Shown here piece by piece: positions 43,992 through 53,217 of a stretch of 57,380 nucleotides of DNA. This DNA is from Nanobdellota archaeon (GTDB taxonomy: Archaea > Nanobdellota > Nanobdellia > Parvarchaeales > Parvarchaeaceae). Every line of letters starts with the position of its first letter. The stretch's first letter is position 1. The position numbers and the translations under genes are program-made. Location: assembly GCA_021817165.1 (NCBI GenBank), contig JAKAVT010000006.1:1-57380 (forward strand). The letters are read 5' to 3'. The notes under the pieces are model-generated. The model saw nothing but the letters and a program-made list of their open reading frames with translations, was not told the origin of the DNA and searched no databases.

Positions 43992-46211
43992 ATGGGAGAC
44001 AGAACAGCGGTTAAACAAAAAATGAGTTTAGATGAATTCTTTGAATTCAGCAAAGACAAGCCAGAATTATTTTACAATGCAAATCAAAGGGCGCTGGCCG
44101 CAATAGAGTCTTACGGCAGAAAAGACGGAAAATGGCAGTTTTTAATGAAGCAGGCTAATGATCAGAGAAACGTAAAGACTAGATATGATTCAAGCGATTT
44201 TGCAGACGAATTCATCTCCTTCTTGAAAAGGGCCGCGAGGAACAGCGACATGAGAAATAAACTTACAGTAATAATCTCTCCGCCCGGTGCAGGTAAAAGC
44301 GAGTTTCTGAACACCTTGTCGGAAACGCTCAGAGTCTATTCTGAGACCAACAAAGGATTACAGTACATTTTGAAACTTGACCTTGATTCTATCGGAAGCA
44401 ATCCAGCACTGGACGTGCTAACCGAAGAGCAGAAGAATAAATTCATGCAGGAAGTCAATTCCCAGCTGGGTTCGAAGGGAAAGAGAAAGTTGACTTTGGG
44501 AGAGAACATACAGGATGAAATTTATCTACTGCAGAAAAGAACCGGCTCTGCCAGAAAAACGAGGATAGAAGAGCTTATCGACAGCATGGACAAAAACGGC
44601 AAGGAATACTGGACTGCTCCAAGCATAAACAAAAGGGGCGCAGTGAGCTCAACGCTGAATAAAATAAAAAGCACGTTGTCGGAATCCCTGAGTCAATTCG
44701 TTTTAAAAACCGGCAGGCCAGACTACGAAAAAATACAGGAAATCATTGAGAAGCTTGTGCATGTAGAACTGGCTGGAGAGGAAGACGTGATAAACATGTC
44801 AGAACCAGTAGTGGCAGCCGACGATCAGCATCTGGATTATAAGGGCATATTCGGTGGCAGGATGTTCTATAAGGTGCTCAATGAACTCAATGGAGACAAT
44901 TCTAACGTACTTGGCTATGATTTTGGGATACTCGGCAGCCAGTCTGCCCCTTCTCCAAGAGGAAACATAATCTACATCAGCGAAGTGCTTAAGGGTTCTT
45001 CGTCTTTTGCGAACTCGCTTCTTGACTTTGTGCAGGATACAAGGACAAAAGTTTCCCCATCGTTTAAGGAATCCTTTGATGCGATAATGATAGGGACAAC
45101 TAACATGGACGACTACAAAAAAATAGCGGACAGCATAAAGCCATATCTTCTGCGTAGGTCAAATATAATCGTATTCAGATCAATGACCAAGCTTTCCGAT
45201 GCCGAAACAGCATTGGACGACATATATCAGCATGCCGCGAAGGAATTGAACATACACTATCCTCCGCATTTTCTAAGGATGCTTGCAAGGATATGGGTAG
45301 AGGGCAGCATATCCCACTATGACAACATCTCGTTGAAAGACAAGGCAGATTTATACAATGGAGTTTTCATACCGGACGTGAAAGTCTCGCTGGAAGACAT
45401 AATAAGGGAAGCGACCCAAAAACCTATTCTTGAATTGGAAGAGGGTGTAAAATTCGGCATACCGTATGATGACCTGGTAAAATCACCGTCAAAGCTCCTT
45501 TCTTATGCCAATTTCAGCAGAAAGATGGGGATAGAAGCAGGATACCTACCAAAGGAAGAGTTGAACGAAAGGACCTGTCTTGGAACCATATTGGACAATC
45601 TGAATGGAACTAAATACATAGAGGATTTCCTGAATACCCTTGAAGATCTTTCTCCGGAAACGAAAGCAAGGGTCCAGCCGAGAGAAAACGGAGAGGGTAA
45701 TACGATTGTACAGGACTCATACGACGAAATAAAAAGAATGATGAGAAACGACGTTTCGATGGTAGAGTACGGCTCCGAAAAGGTGCAGGACCTCGTGAAC
45801 AAATACGTCATAAATGTATACTACATAAACAAAACCGCGGGAGAAAAGGAAAAGAAGGTAAGAGTTCCGATATTCGGCACAGTACAGCCTATAGACTACG
45901 ACTTTGTATCGGATCTTGAAAAAAGATCCAGCCTTAGGAGCGACGTAATACGGGAAAGCATCTACAGCATAATAAACGATGCGTCGATAGCCAACAACAA
46001 GAAAAGCGTTGATGACCTCGTCAAAATGCTTACTCCAACCATCATCGAAAGATACCCAGAACTTACAAACGCAGTAGTGGACAAACTGAGCGCATCTGTC
46101 GCGGGAACGGCCACCGAACTTGATCAGGAAAGAATAATAAGCAAATTGATTGACATTGGTTACTGCAATCAATGTGCGCGGGTTGCCTACAATCTTTTTG
46201 TAAGAAAATAG
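43992..46211 (+). CDS. PrkA-like AAA+ protein (YeaG family), first copy
   Basis: P-loop protein of the PrkA family: Walker A IISPPGAGKSEF (residues ~97-104), then a long insertion, a region GNIIYISEVLKGSSSFANSLLDFVQDTR that corresponds to the Walker B/sensor part of PrkA (GxxEFxEMxK...LHxLLxATQE), then MIGTTNMDDYKK and YLLRRSNIIVFRS. The C-terminal ~300 residues correspond in position to the kinase-like part. At 739 residues it is longer than E. coli PrkA (about 640). The family is described as a protein kinase and/or AAA+ protease. First of four genes of a module with PrkA-2, DUF444 and SpoVR. Confidence 0.85.
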   Translation: MGDRTAVKQKMSLDEFFEFSKDKPELFYNANQRALAAIESYGRKDGKWQFLMKQANDQRNVKTRYDSSDFADEFISFLKRAARNSDMRNKLTVIISPPGAGKSEFLNTLSETLRVYSETNKGLQYILKLDLDSIGSNPALDVLTEEQKNKFMQEVNSQLGSKGKRKLTLGENIQDEIYLLQKRTGSARKTRIEELIDSMDKNGKEYWTAPSINKRGAVSSTLNKIKSTLSESLSQFVLKTGRPDYEKIQEIIEKLVHVELAGEEDVINMSEPVVAADDQHLDYKGIFGGRMFYKVLNELNGDNSNVLGYDFGILGSQSAPSPRGNIIYISEVLKGSSSFANSLLDFVQDTRTKVSPSFKESFDAIMIGTTNMDDYKKIADSIKPYLLRRSNIIVFRSMTKLSDAETALDDIYQHAAKELNIHYPPHFLRMLARIWVEGSISHYDNISLKDKADLYNGVFIPDVKVSLEDIIREATQKPILELEEGVKFGIPYDDLVKSPSKLLSYANFSRKMGIEAGYLPKEELNERTCLGTILDNLNGTKYIEDFLNTLEDLSPETKARVQPRENGEGNTIVQDSYDEIKRMMRNDVSMVEYGSEKVQDLVNKYVINVYYINKTAGEKEKKVRVPIFGTVQPIDYDFVSDLEKRSSLRSDVIRESIYSIINDASIANNKKSVDDLVKMLTPTIIERYPELTNAVVDKLSASVAGTATELDQERIISKLIDIGYCNQCARVAYNLFVRK

Positions 46212-46220
46212 ATTTCGTTT

Positions 46221-48035
46221 ATGGGTAGCGTCGGCCTTGAAAGCCTGTCTGAAAAAGAAGAGGAAAGCACCGTAGAGCGTATCAGAAAAAGCATAATATC
46301 GGAGGAAACCCCATTTGAAGGTTTATACGGGATAAAGGACGTAAAGGAAAACCTCATGAACGCATTGGAACAGGCTTCGTTCATATCCCGGCAGGGATAC
46401 ACGCCCATAATACTTCTGATAGGCCCGAGCGGAAGCGGAAAAACCGAAATTATAAACAGTATACTGCGCTCGTACAAAAAATATTCACTGGAACACGAGA
46501 TGTTCACTCTAAACATAAACGGAATAAAGTGTCCATACAACGAAAACCCCTACAATATTTACAGATCAATCACGCCGCTTAAACTCAATAAAGAGATTGT
46601 AAATAAAACAATGAACAGCAAAAGGCCGGAAGTATGCTACCATTGCGAGCGAAACCTGGAGCAAATCCTCGGAGAAGAGGAAAAAATAGGGCTTGAAAGG
46701 GTATTCCCCCAGTCTTCAATAGTGGAGTTCGGCGATAACTTCCTTCTTCCTTCGTTTGTAAATATAGTAAGGAATTCAAACAGGTCCGTGCTGACTATAA
46801 GCGCAGATAAAAGCAAACTGGAGGACATAAACCCCAAAGTGTTCCAGCTTTTAAACAACGTATACGACAACAATCTTTCCGATTCGACGGGAAATAGGAT
46901 ACCCTTGGACAGCCTGATAATAATGCACAGCAATGAAACGTTTATGGAACTTGATGATGAAAGAAAAATGGAATCGCGCCCGCTACTTGAAAGGATAATA
47001 CGCGTAGACGTAAGGCGCAACCTGTCGTACTCGGAAGAAAGAAAGCTCGCGGAAGAATCCAACCTTCCGGTTAAAAAACTGATACCACATTTTCTCGAAT
47101 ACATAGCAAAATTGAACATCTTATCCAGAGTTTCGCTTGATAAGTTGGAAAACGCCGACAATGACGAGATTTACAACATACTGGAGCTTCTTGATCATTA
47201 TGATTCATCGAAATTAAGCGAATTTGAGAGGAGCATGACTCAGTCAATGTCGAACTTTCTCAGCAGACTTCTTCCCGATTACAGTGCCTATGTTTTTGAT
47301 GGTGGCCAGAAGGAAAACAGGTACGTTAAAGACGCGGCCAGAAGCATAATATTTGACTCAACTAGCTATAAAAGCGGGTGGACCACGGGGATATCTTCAA
47401 GGTCGATAAGCAGCATACTCGATTTCAACTCCCTGTCAAATAAATCCAAAGATAGTCTTTTGTTCTCCGACATAGTCGGTTATCTGGATAGAAATGAGGA
47501 TAAGATTGCAGCGGAAACGGTTAACAAAATACACGATTACATCGATTCAATCATTACAAACGATGTAAGATTTGACATAGATTATGCGCTGCTTTCATTC
47601 TATTTCGGCGAACATTTCAAAGATTATACGGAAACAATAGCGGAATATACTAATTCCCTTATATCGGCAAAGCAGTCGCAGGAATTCAAGGATGCAAACG
47701 GCTATCTTTCGGAAGCGGGCAGGTACTTCGACATTGATGGATTGAAGAACGAGATAAACGCATTCAAGTTAAAAGTCGTTCCGCTCGGCATCGTCAACTA
47801 CCGGGCAAAGTTCGAGGACATATTTTCTTTTCTCGTTTCAACGGAAAAGGATTTCGTGAAAAGAGAGAACAAGTTCAAGAATTTTATCGGAGAGTCGGGA
47901 AGGGACATTGACAGGTCATCGGAATTGTACTCGTACATAAGTAATTTCCTAAAAGACAAGCGCGGTTATTTCGACGAGGCGGTTGAAGAATCATTCAAGA
48001 TATACAAAGGAGGAACGTTGTTTTATGACCAGTGA
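46221..48035 (+). CDS. PrkA-like AAA+ protein, second copy
   Basis: A second, only distantly similar PrkA-family member. Walker A LLIGPSGSGKTEI (68-75) sits behind FEGLYGIKDVKENLMN. GIKCPYNENPYNIYRSI (C104) and EVCYHCERNL (C139, C142) match the PrkA region where CP...CxxC segments occur and could bind zinc. VEFGDNFLLPSFVNIVR and MHSNETFMELDDERK resemble the PrkA core, and PLLERIIRVDVRRNLSYSEE is near-diagnostic. C-terminal ~250 residues are helical. Two such copies in series before DUF444 and SpoVR also occur in haloarchaea, as far as I recall. Overlaps the next gene by 11 bp. Confidence 0.85.
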   Translation: MGSVGLESLSEKEEESTVERIRKSIISEETPFEGLYGIKDVKENLMNALEQASFISRQGYTPIILLIGPSGSGKTEIINSILRSYKKYSLEHEMFTLNINGIKCPYNENPYNIYRSITPLKLNKEIVNKTMNSKRPEVCYHCERNLEQILGEEEKIGLERVFPQSSIVEFGDNFLLPSFVNIVRNSNRSVLTISADKSKLEDINPKVFQLLNNVYDNNLSDSTGNRIPLDSLIIMHSNETFMELDDERKMESRPLLERIIRVDVRRNLSYSEERKLAEESNLPVKKLIPHFLEYIAKLNILSRVSLDKLENADNDEIYNILELLDHYDSSKLSEFERSMTQSMSNFLSRLLPDYSAYVFDGGQKENRYVKDAARSIIFDSTSYKSGWTTGISSRSISSILDFNSLSNKSKDSLLFSDIVGYLDRNEDKIAAETVNKIHDYIDSIITNDVRFDIDYALLSFYFGEHFKDYTETIAEYTNSLISAKQSQEFKDANGYLSEAGRYFDIDGLKNEINAFKLKVVPLGIVNYRAKFEDIFSFLVSTEKDFVKRENKFKNFIGESGRDIDRSSELYSYISNFLKDKRGYFDEAVEESFKIYKGGTLFYDQ

Positions 48036-49089
48036 ACTGGGTGATGCAGAGGACAAGTACCGGAGAAAAATAGACGAGGAGGATGACTTAATCCTTACTT
48101 CTGTAGACATAAAGGACATAAACGATGGAAAGACCGTAATAAAGAGCATACCCGTCAAGATAAACCCCACCATATCCTACAACGGTTTAAACCAGGAAGG
48201 AGATGGGGATTCAGGGGACGGAGACGGGGAAGGAGATAAAAATGGTGGCGAAGGCGGTGACTCAAAGGTAAAGGTCGGCGTTGATAAAAGAAGGTTGAAG
48301 CAGATGATGGAAAACTGGGGCCTTTCCTTTACGAAACCCGGGAAAAAAGACAGGAAACTTTACAGACTATTGACTGCAGAAAACGGGATAGATGAAAACC
48401 AGGAAAAGACTATAGAAGCAATGCTGGATAGACAGATGGCGACGGGATACTTTGCGAAGAACGGGTTCAAGATAGACATAAGGGACGAGGATATCCGCTA
48501 CAATTTCATAGAGGAAAGGCTCATACCCAACCTGTCTGCTACATTTATCATAATGAGGGACGTGAGCGGATCGATGGAGCCGTATGGCGAATTTTCTGCC
48601 ACTATCGCAGGTCTTATAGAATTTTGGCTTAGAGAGAAATACGAGAATACTGTCAAAATAAGGTACATAGCCCATACTGATGACGCCTTTGAATTCAATC
48701 CGGCTAAAAGGGCCGATTTTTTCAAACTGGTTTCAGGCGGAGGTACTGCTTTCCGGCCTGCTTACAATCTGGTGATGGATATGATGGACGGAAAACCATA
48801 TGCATCCCAATCTCCATACAGGGAAAGGGTAGACTACGAATCGGAGGATGTATTCCTGCTGCATATAACGGACGGTGAAAACTCAGACACTGGCCCGGAA
48901 CTTTATGGCATGCTTAAAAAACTGTTTCCGAGGCTTACAAAGGCATTTTACCTGCAGATAGAGGGCATTTCCGACGAGTTTTATAAAATGGTATCCTCAA
49001 TGGGCAAGGAAAACGTAAGCGCGGTAAAGTCAAGCAACGACGTATCTTACGGGAACGTGAAAAAAGTGCTTGACAAACTTTTGAATTGA
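48025..49089 (+). CDS. DUF444 / YeaH-type von Willebrand A protein
   Basis: A MIDAS-type metal site DVSGSM (residues ~179-184) opens a VWA domain with IEFWLREKYENTVKIRYIAHTDDAFEF, FFKLVSGGGTAFRPAYNLVMDMM and FLLHITDGENSDT, the order of DUF444 proteins. The N-terminal part has a very acidic glycine-rich linker (residues ~57-82). ATG 48025 is chosen because AAAGGAGG lies before it (48005-48012) and it matches the DUF444 start; the frame extends upstream to 47983. In bacteria the partner of PrkA, likely tethering client proteins. Confidence 0.85.
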   Translation: MTSELGDAEDKYRRKIDEEDDLILTSVDIKDINDGKTVIKSIPVKINPTISYNGLNQEGDGDSGDGDGEGDKNGGEGGDSKVKVGVDKRRLKQMMENWGLSFTKPGKKDRKLYRLLTAENGIDENQEKTIEAMLDRQMATGYFAKNGFKIDIRDEDIRYNFIEERLIPNLSATFIIMRDVSGSMEPYGEFSATIAGLIEFWLREKYENTVKIRYIAHTDDAFEFNPAKRADFFKLVSGGGTAFRPAYNLVMDMMDGKPYASQSPYRERVDYESEDVFLLHITDGENSDTGPELYGMLKKLFPRLTKAFYLQIEGISDEFYKMVSSMGKENVSAVKSSNDVSYGNVKKVLDKLLN

Positions 49090-49090
49090 T

Positions 49091-50671
49091 ATGGCAAGAG
49101 ACTCGCTTGAAAAGTTATTGATCGATGGAAAGGAAGTGAAGATCAAGGCCACTCATGGCTCTATGATTGACAAGCGATACACTGGAGAGGCAAAGAAAAT
49201 AGCGGCATTCATGATAAATAAGATGGGATTGTCATTTGGAAACGTAGAATTCAAGATATTGGACAATGAAGAATTCGCCGAGAAAGTGGCCCTTTATGGC
49301 ACTCCTTTGCCATCATGGGAGGCTGGTCAAGAAAAGATAATGCAGGAAGACAGGATGAAATATAGACAGGGAGTTCTATACGAGATGGTCGGGCATAAAT
49401 TCTACGACCCGGTAGAAAAGGAAGAGTATACCGCGGTTTACATAAACCAGAATGATACCTATGATGAGGTATTAAGCGTGATGGCACACGTATACGGGCA
49501 TCTGCACATACAATACAACAACAAGCTTGCAAAAAGCATAGATTCAAACTCAGACAAGCATGCTTACTATAGAGACAGGTACAGAGAGATGGAAGGCAGG
49601 CTCGACATAAAAACCGTTGAAAATTTGTACGATTATGCGCAGACTTTAAGCGGCTTGCTGGACATATTCCCGGATTTTCACAAGAACAAAAAGAACGAAT
49701 ATTATGGCAGGGAAAAGGAATTTCCGGAAGAAAACGTGTACGACGTTTACAAATTTACGCTGGAAAACGTCAGATTCAATCCATGGGAAAAGGAGCTGTT
49801 AGAAGTAGTTTACGACATTAACCAGCTGGTAAAAGGCGCAAGGATAAAGATACTGCATGAAGGATTTGCCACGTTTGTCGAGGACAAATACGCCGAAGAG
49901 GTCGCAAAATACGACATCGATACCGCTTTCAAGATGAGAAAAGGAATATTGAGCGTGGCCGACGTCCTTTCTCCCGCACAGCTGCCATATTACCTCGGAT
50001 TCAGGCTTTTCAAGGACATAGAAAAGAGGTGGAACGAGGGAAAGCACGGCGTCCTTTACAATCTGCTATCTGAGGAGCAAAAGCGGATCTATATGAAGAG
50101 GGAAAACAGAGGCCTGTCGGAGATACTTGAAATAGTCAAATCATATACGGACTGGGAGTTCATCTTTTCTTACGCAGATCTTGATTTTTTCAAATCGCTT
50201 GTAAAGGAGATAGAAGAAAAGAAAAACATGGTGATAGACACACTTTATGGCGGAAAATACCCTGATTACATTGTAGAAATGATAAAAGCTGCGCAGAACG
50301 AGGAGCTGGATCCAAACATACTCCGTTTTCAGCTTCTTTTAGAGACCGAAAACTACGGTCCTATGGTGTATGTTCCAAGGGGCAGTTTCAAGGGCGACAA
50401 ACTCCTTTTAAGGCAGGATCTGAGCTTCCTGAACAGGTATACCGGAAAACTATCGGACAAACAGCAGAAAGAGTTCGAAAAACAGTCATCGCAGATGTTC
50501 AGCCTATTCAATAGGCTCACGATAAATTCACTGCACAGGCTTTCAAAGCTTTGGAAAATCCCAGTAGAGCTGGAAACGATGGACAGCGATGGCAAGCCGC
50601 TTACTCTGACAAGTGACGGTACTAAACTGTACAAATCAAACAGAGGGGAAGGCCCGAATTTCTCCGAGTAG
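49091..50671 (+). CDS. SpoVR family protein (YcgB-like)
   Basis: Landmarks of SpoVR are TPLPSWEAGQ (family VRYSHWSFGK), VLSVMAHVYGHLHIQYNN (residues ~128-144; family VxAHAxFGHNxFFKNN), the CE-like YDYAQTLSGLLDIF segment and ILHEGFATFVED (family KIMNEGWATFWH). Length 526 is typical. Several canonical residues differ, so the protein is diverged. In bacteria it is encoded beside PrkA and YeaH and acts in spore cortex formation or starvation. It begins 1 nt after the DUF444 stop. Confidence 0.85.
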   Translation: MARDSLEKLLIDGKEVKIKATHGSMIDKRYTGEAKKIAAFMINKMGLSFGNVEFKILDNEEFAEKVALYGTPLPSWEAGQEKIMQEDRMKYRQGVLYEMVGHKFYDPVEKEEYTAVYINQNDTYDEVLSVMAHVYGHLHIQYNNKLAKSIDSNSDKHAYYRDRYREMEGRLDIKTVENLYDYAQTLSGLLDIFPDFHKNKKNEYYGREKEFPEENVYDVYKFTLENVRFNPWEKELLEVVYDINQLVKGARIKILHEGFATFVEDKYAEEVAKYDIDTAFKMRKGILSVADVLSPAQLPYYLGFRLFKDIEKRWNEGKHGVLYNLLSEEQKRIYMKRENRGLSEILEIVKSYTDWEFIFSYADLDFFKSLVKEIEEKKNMVIDTLYGGKYPDYIVEMIKAAQNEELDPNILRFQLLLETENYGPMVYVPRGSFKGDKLLLRQDLSFLNRYTGKLSDKQQKEFEKQSSQMFSLFNRLTINSLHRLSKLWKIPVELETMDSDGKPLTLTSDGTKLYKSNRGEGPNFSE

Positions 50672-50703
50672 CAGTCAAGCTGGCGGATAAAAAAATAGAA
50701 AAT

Positions 50704-50713
50704 CTATAAATAA
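50704..50713 (+). promoter_or_regulatory. TATA box before the Nop5-fibrillarin genes
   Basis: CTATAAATAA is centred about 26 nt before an ATG at 50734. A weaker GTATAAACTA follows at 50719-50728. It marks a new transcription unit after spoVR. Confidence 0.5.
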
Positions 50714-50733
50714 ACGTAGTATAAACTAGTAGT

Positions 50734-50862
50734 ATGTCAACTTACCAAGTGTTTGCGGCATACCAGCGCAACGGTCCGAAAATACAATGTATTGTAGAGA
50801 AGCCCGTTCATTCACAGTATACAGAAATTTGCGGGTTTATCCCGTCAGGTGCGGTGTCGTGA
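50734..50862 (+). CDS. Possible 42-residue leaderless protein upstream of nop5
   Basis: A 42-codon frame (MSTYQVFAAYQRNGPKIQCI..., ending PSGAVS) begins at the position where the TATA box predicts the transcript start and stops 2 nt before the nop5 ATG, in a different frame. It does not resemble the missing N-terminal domain of Nop5. It may be a short protein or a leader peptide. Low certainty. Confidence 0.35.
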   Translation: MSTYQVFAAYQRNGPKIQCIVEKPVHSQYTEICGFIPSGAVS

Positions 50863-50864
50863 AC

Positions 50865-51611
50865 ATGGACAACAGCAGTTTTATCTCAAGAGCAAGGAAA
50901 AAGGTAAAGGAAGGGCTATCCGTAGATGATCTTATAAGAAAACTAATCGCATTCTCAGATTCACTTGAGAAAGGCGAAAACACGATATTCGAGCAGCTAA
51001 ACGACCTTTATTTCCTTTATTACCCAGAAGCTGCGGATAAGCTCAAAGAAAGGGACAGTTTTATAAAGATATTGAAAGAATCCTGCGACAGGAAGAGCGT
51101 ATCGGAAAAGACAGAGGTGAGTGCAGAAAGCATGGGCTATGATTTCGAAGAGGAGGATATTCAGCTTTTATCCCTTTCAATAAACGAGATAAGCAACATA
51201 GCTGATTTGAGAAAGATAGTAAACGATAGGCTGCATGACATAGTTAAGAAAAATTATCCCAACCTGACTGCAGTTTTGGGTGCAGAAATAGCGGCAAGAG
51301 CAATATACCTGGCAGGCAGCGCATATTCGCTGATGTTGATGCCTTCCTCAAAGATACAGGTGCTTGGCGCGGAAAAAGCGATGTTTGCGGCAAGGAAAAA
51401 GAAGGCTACTCCAAAGTACGGCGTAATATATAATCACGAGCTTATGATCTCCGTCCCTGATAACTTAAAGGGAAAGACTGCAAAGATAATTGCAGCGTAT
51501 TCGTCTCTAGCAGCAAAAACGGACGTGCTTTCGAAGGAGGACAAAAGCGGCAAGATTATGGAAAAGATGCTAAAAGACATAAATAAAGCAAGAGAGAAAA
51601 ATGGAACTTAA
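50865..51611 (+). CDS. Nop5 (Nop56/58) box C/D RNP core protein, short form
   Basis: Core of the archaeal box C/D methylation complex. The Nop domain is complete: LGAEIAARAIYLAGSAYSL, LMPSSKIQVLGAEKAMFAARKK, KYGVIYNHELMISVP, KGKTAKIIAAYSSLAAKTDVLS. The coiled-coil region (residues ~85-145) precedes it. At 248 residues it is far shorter than usual (about 380-415), lacking most of the N-terminal domain that binds fibrillarin. Start ATG 50865 fits the family's conserved coil spacing; the frame extends to 50787. Overlaps fibrillarin by 11 bp. Confidence 0.85.
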   Translation: MDNSSFISRARKKVKEGLSVDDLIRKLIAFSDSLEKGENTIFEQLNDLYFLYYPEAADKLKERDSFIKILKESCDRKSVSEKTEVSAESMGYDFEEEDIQLLSLSINEISNIADLRKIVNDRLHDIVKKNYPNLTAVLGAEIAARAIYLAGSAYSLMLMPSSKIQVLGAEKAMFAARKKKATPKYGVIYNHELMISVPDNLKGKTAKIIAAYSSLAAKTDVLSKEDKSGKIMEKMLKDINKAREKNGT

Positions 51612-52272
51612 AAGGGTAATGGACAGAGTCTACTGGCTTTTTGACAAAAGACGTACGCTCGTTACTCTAAGCGCATACGGAAGCAATTCCGTTTACGGCG
51701 AAAAGGTCTTCAACGTAGACGGCAAAATATACAGGGAATGGATTCCTTACAGGAGCAAGTTCGCATCTGCATTCTATAAGGGCCTAAATGGCGTTGACAT
51801 TAGGGACTCTTACAAGGTGCTTTATTTGGGGGCTTCTTCCGGTACGACGGTTTCGCACGTTTCAGACATAATAGGGGTAACTGGTCAGGTATACGCGGTG
51901 GAGATAGCCGAGGAAATGGCTGTGAGTTTGATATTGCTGTCAGAAGAACGCCGGAACATATTTCCGATAGTTGACGATGCCAGGAAGCCGGAAAATTATT
52001 CAGACTACGTTCCAAAATGCGATCTACTTTACCAGGATGTTGCTCAAAGGGACCAGACGGAGATCTTCATAAAAAATGCGGAGCTGTTTCTAAAGAGCGG
52101 GAAGATAGGAATATTTGCAGTGAAAACAAGGAGCATAGACGTTTCAATGGACCCTAGGGAGGTCGTGAGGAACGAAACCAGAAAACTGAGGGAAAAGTTC
52201 GATATTGTGAGGGAAATAAACCTTTATCCCTACCAGAAGGATCATTCTCTGCTGATACTGCGTAAAAAATAA
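51601..52272 (+). CDS. flpA: Fibrillarin (2'-O-methyltransferase)
   Basis: AdoMet-dependent enzyme of box C/D RNPs, which methylates rRNA and tRNA ribose. VLYLGASSGTTVSHVSDIIG is the AdoMet-binding motif I, VYAVEIAEEM motif II, IVDDARKP and DLLYQDVAQ motifs IV, and KSGKIGIFAVKTRSIDV follow. The length 223 is normal. Catalytic Lys/Asp positions appear conserved. Pairs with Nop5 upstream. Confidence 0.94.
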   Translation: MELKRVMDRVYWLFDKRRTLVTLSAYGSNSVYGEKVFNVDGKIYREWIPYRSKFASAFYKGLNGVDIRDSYKVLYLGASSGTTVSHVSDIIGVTGQVYAVEIAEEMAVSLILLSEERRNIFPIVDDARKPENYSDYVPKCDLLYQDVAQRDQTEIFIKNAELFLKSGKIGIFAVKTRSIDVSMDPREVVRNETRKLREKFDIVREINLYPYQKDHSLLILRKK

Positions 52273-52407
52273 GCCATTGACAATTAAATCGGCGATTCAA
52301 ACCAAGGGATGAAAGCTATAAATGGATGAAAGGCAAAATAATAATATGTTGAATATTAACCGCACTGCAGCAAGTCATGCCGCCGACGAAATTCAACTAC
52401 GATAAAT

Positions 52408-53181
52408 ATGGACAGCAAGGACAGCCTTATAGACAGGATAGAAGAGGTAAAGAAGAAAATAGCTGAGTTTGAAAGTACGCTCAATATAACAGCAGTCGAT
52501 ATAAACAAAATAACAATTGACAGAAACGGTGAATTAATGAAGCAGATAGCCGATTACAAACAGAGGATAAACAACATAGAGACCGACGTAGTGCAGGAGA
52601 AAGCAAAATACCCTATTGAGGAAATGCCGCTTTTGTCGAACAGGCATGCTGAAGGAAATGCGGCCCAGACAAAAACTGCGGCGGACAATTCCTATACGAA
52701 CATAAAGAAAACTATCGAAAAGGTCGAAATGGAAAAGAAGGAAGTTGAAAACATTGACACTCTGCTTGAAAAGCTGAAGAAAAACGTCGCAGTGCAAAAG
52801 AATGCGGGCGCAGCACTTAAAAAAGACACGGCTTCAAATGAGATAAAAATCGTCACACCTGCCGTACCCCTGGAGGAAAATGGGCCGTTTGACTATGCAA
52901 AGCCTTCTGCTGCAAAACCAACTGCCGTAAATCCTGTGGAAATCCGGCACGCCGAAGTGGAAAACGCAAGCGTTCACGATGTAAAGATAACGGAGAACGA
53001 CCTTCATTCAATGTCCGAGCTTATTTCAAAGCTGGATGAGCTGCTTAGGTCAAACAAAGACATAGCGGACAAATTGAATGAGCTCCTCAAAGAACAGAAA
53101 GTTGATAACGGCAGCACAAGCAAGAGCAGTGAACTTATAAAAAAGCTTGCGATTCTCGGTTCAAAGGGCAGCTTAAATTAA
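52408..53181 (+). CDS. Coiled-coil hypothetical protein
   Basis: Not recognised. Residues 1-140 form a coiled coil rich in Lys/Glu/Ile heptads. A Pro/Ala-rich linker (NGPFDYAKPSAAKPTAV, ~165-185) leads to a second short helical region (SELISKLDELLRSNKDIADK). No membrane helix. It stands between fibrillarin and phosphoglycerate mutase with separate spacing. Possibly structural or a partner of a nucleoprotein; not known. Confidence 0.6.
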   Translation: MDSKDSLIDRIEEVKKKIAEFESTLNITAVDINKITIDRNGELMKQIADYKQRINNIETDVVQEKAKYPIEEMPLLSNRHAEGNAAQTKTAADNSYTNIKKTIEKVEMEKKEVENIDTLLEKLKKNVAVQKNAGAALKKDTASNEIKIVTPAVPLEENGPFDYAKPSAAKPTAVNPVEIRHAEVENASVHDVKITENDLHSMSELISKLDELLRSNKDIADKLNELLKEQKVDNGSTSKSSELIKKLAILGSKGSLN

Positions 53182-53217
53182 AATACTATGGCTTTTAGAT
53201 ATTAAAGTGATGCATGG

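Noticed and set aside
52273..52407. 135-bp gap with a 19-codon frame and two GATGAAAG-like boxes that might suggest a box C/D RNA.
   Set aside because: The boxes do not match the RUGAUGA and CUGA consensus in order, so no RNA gene is called.
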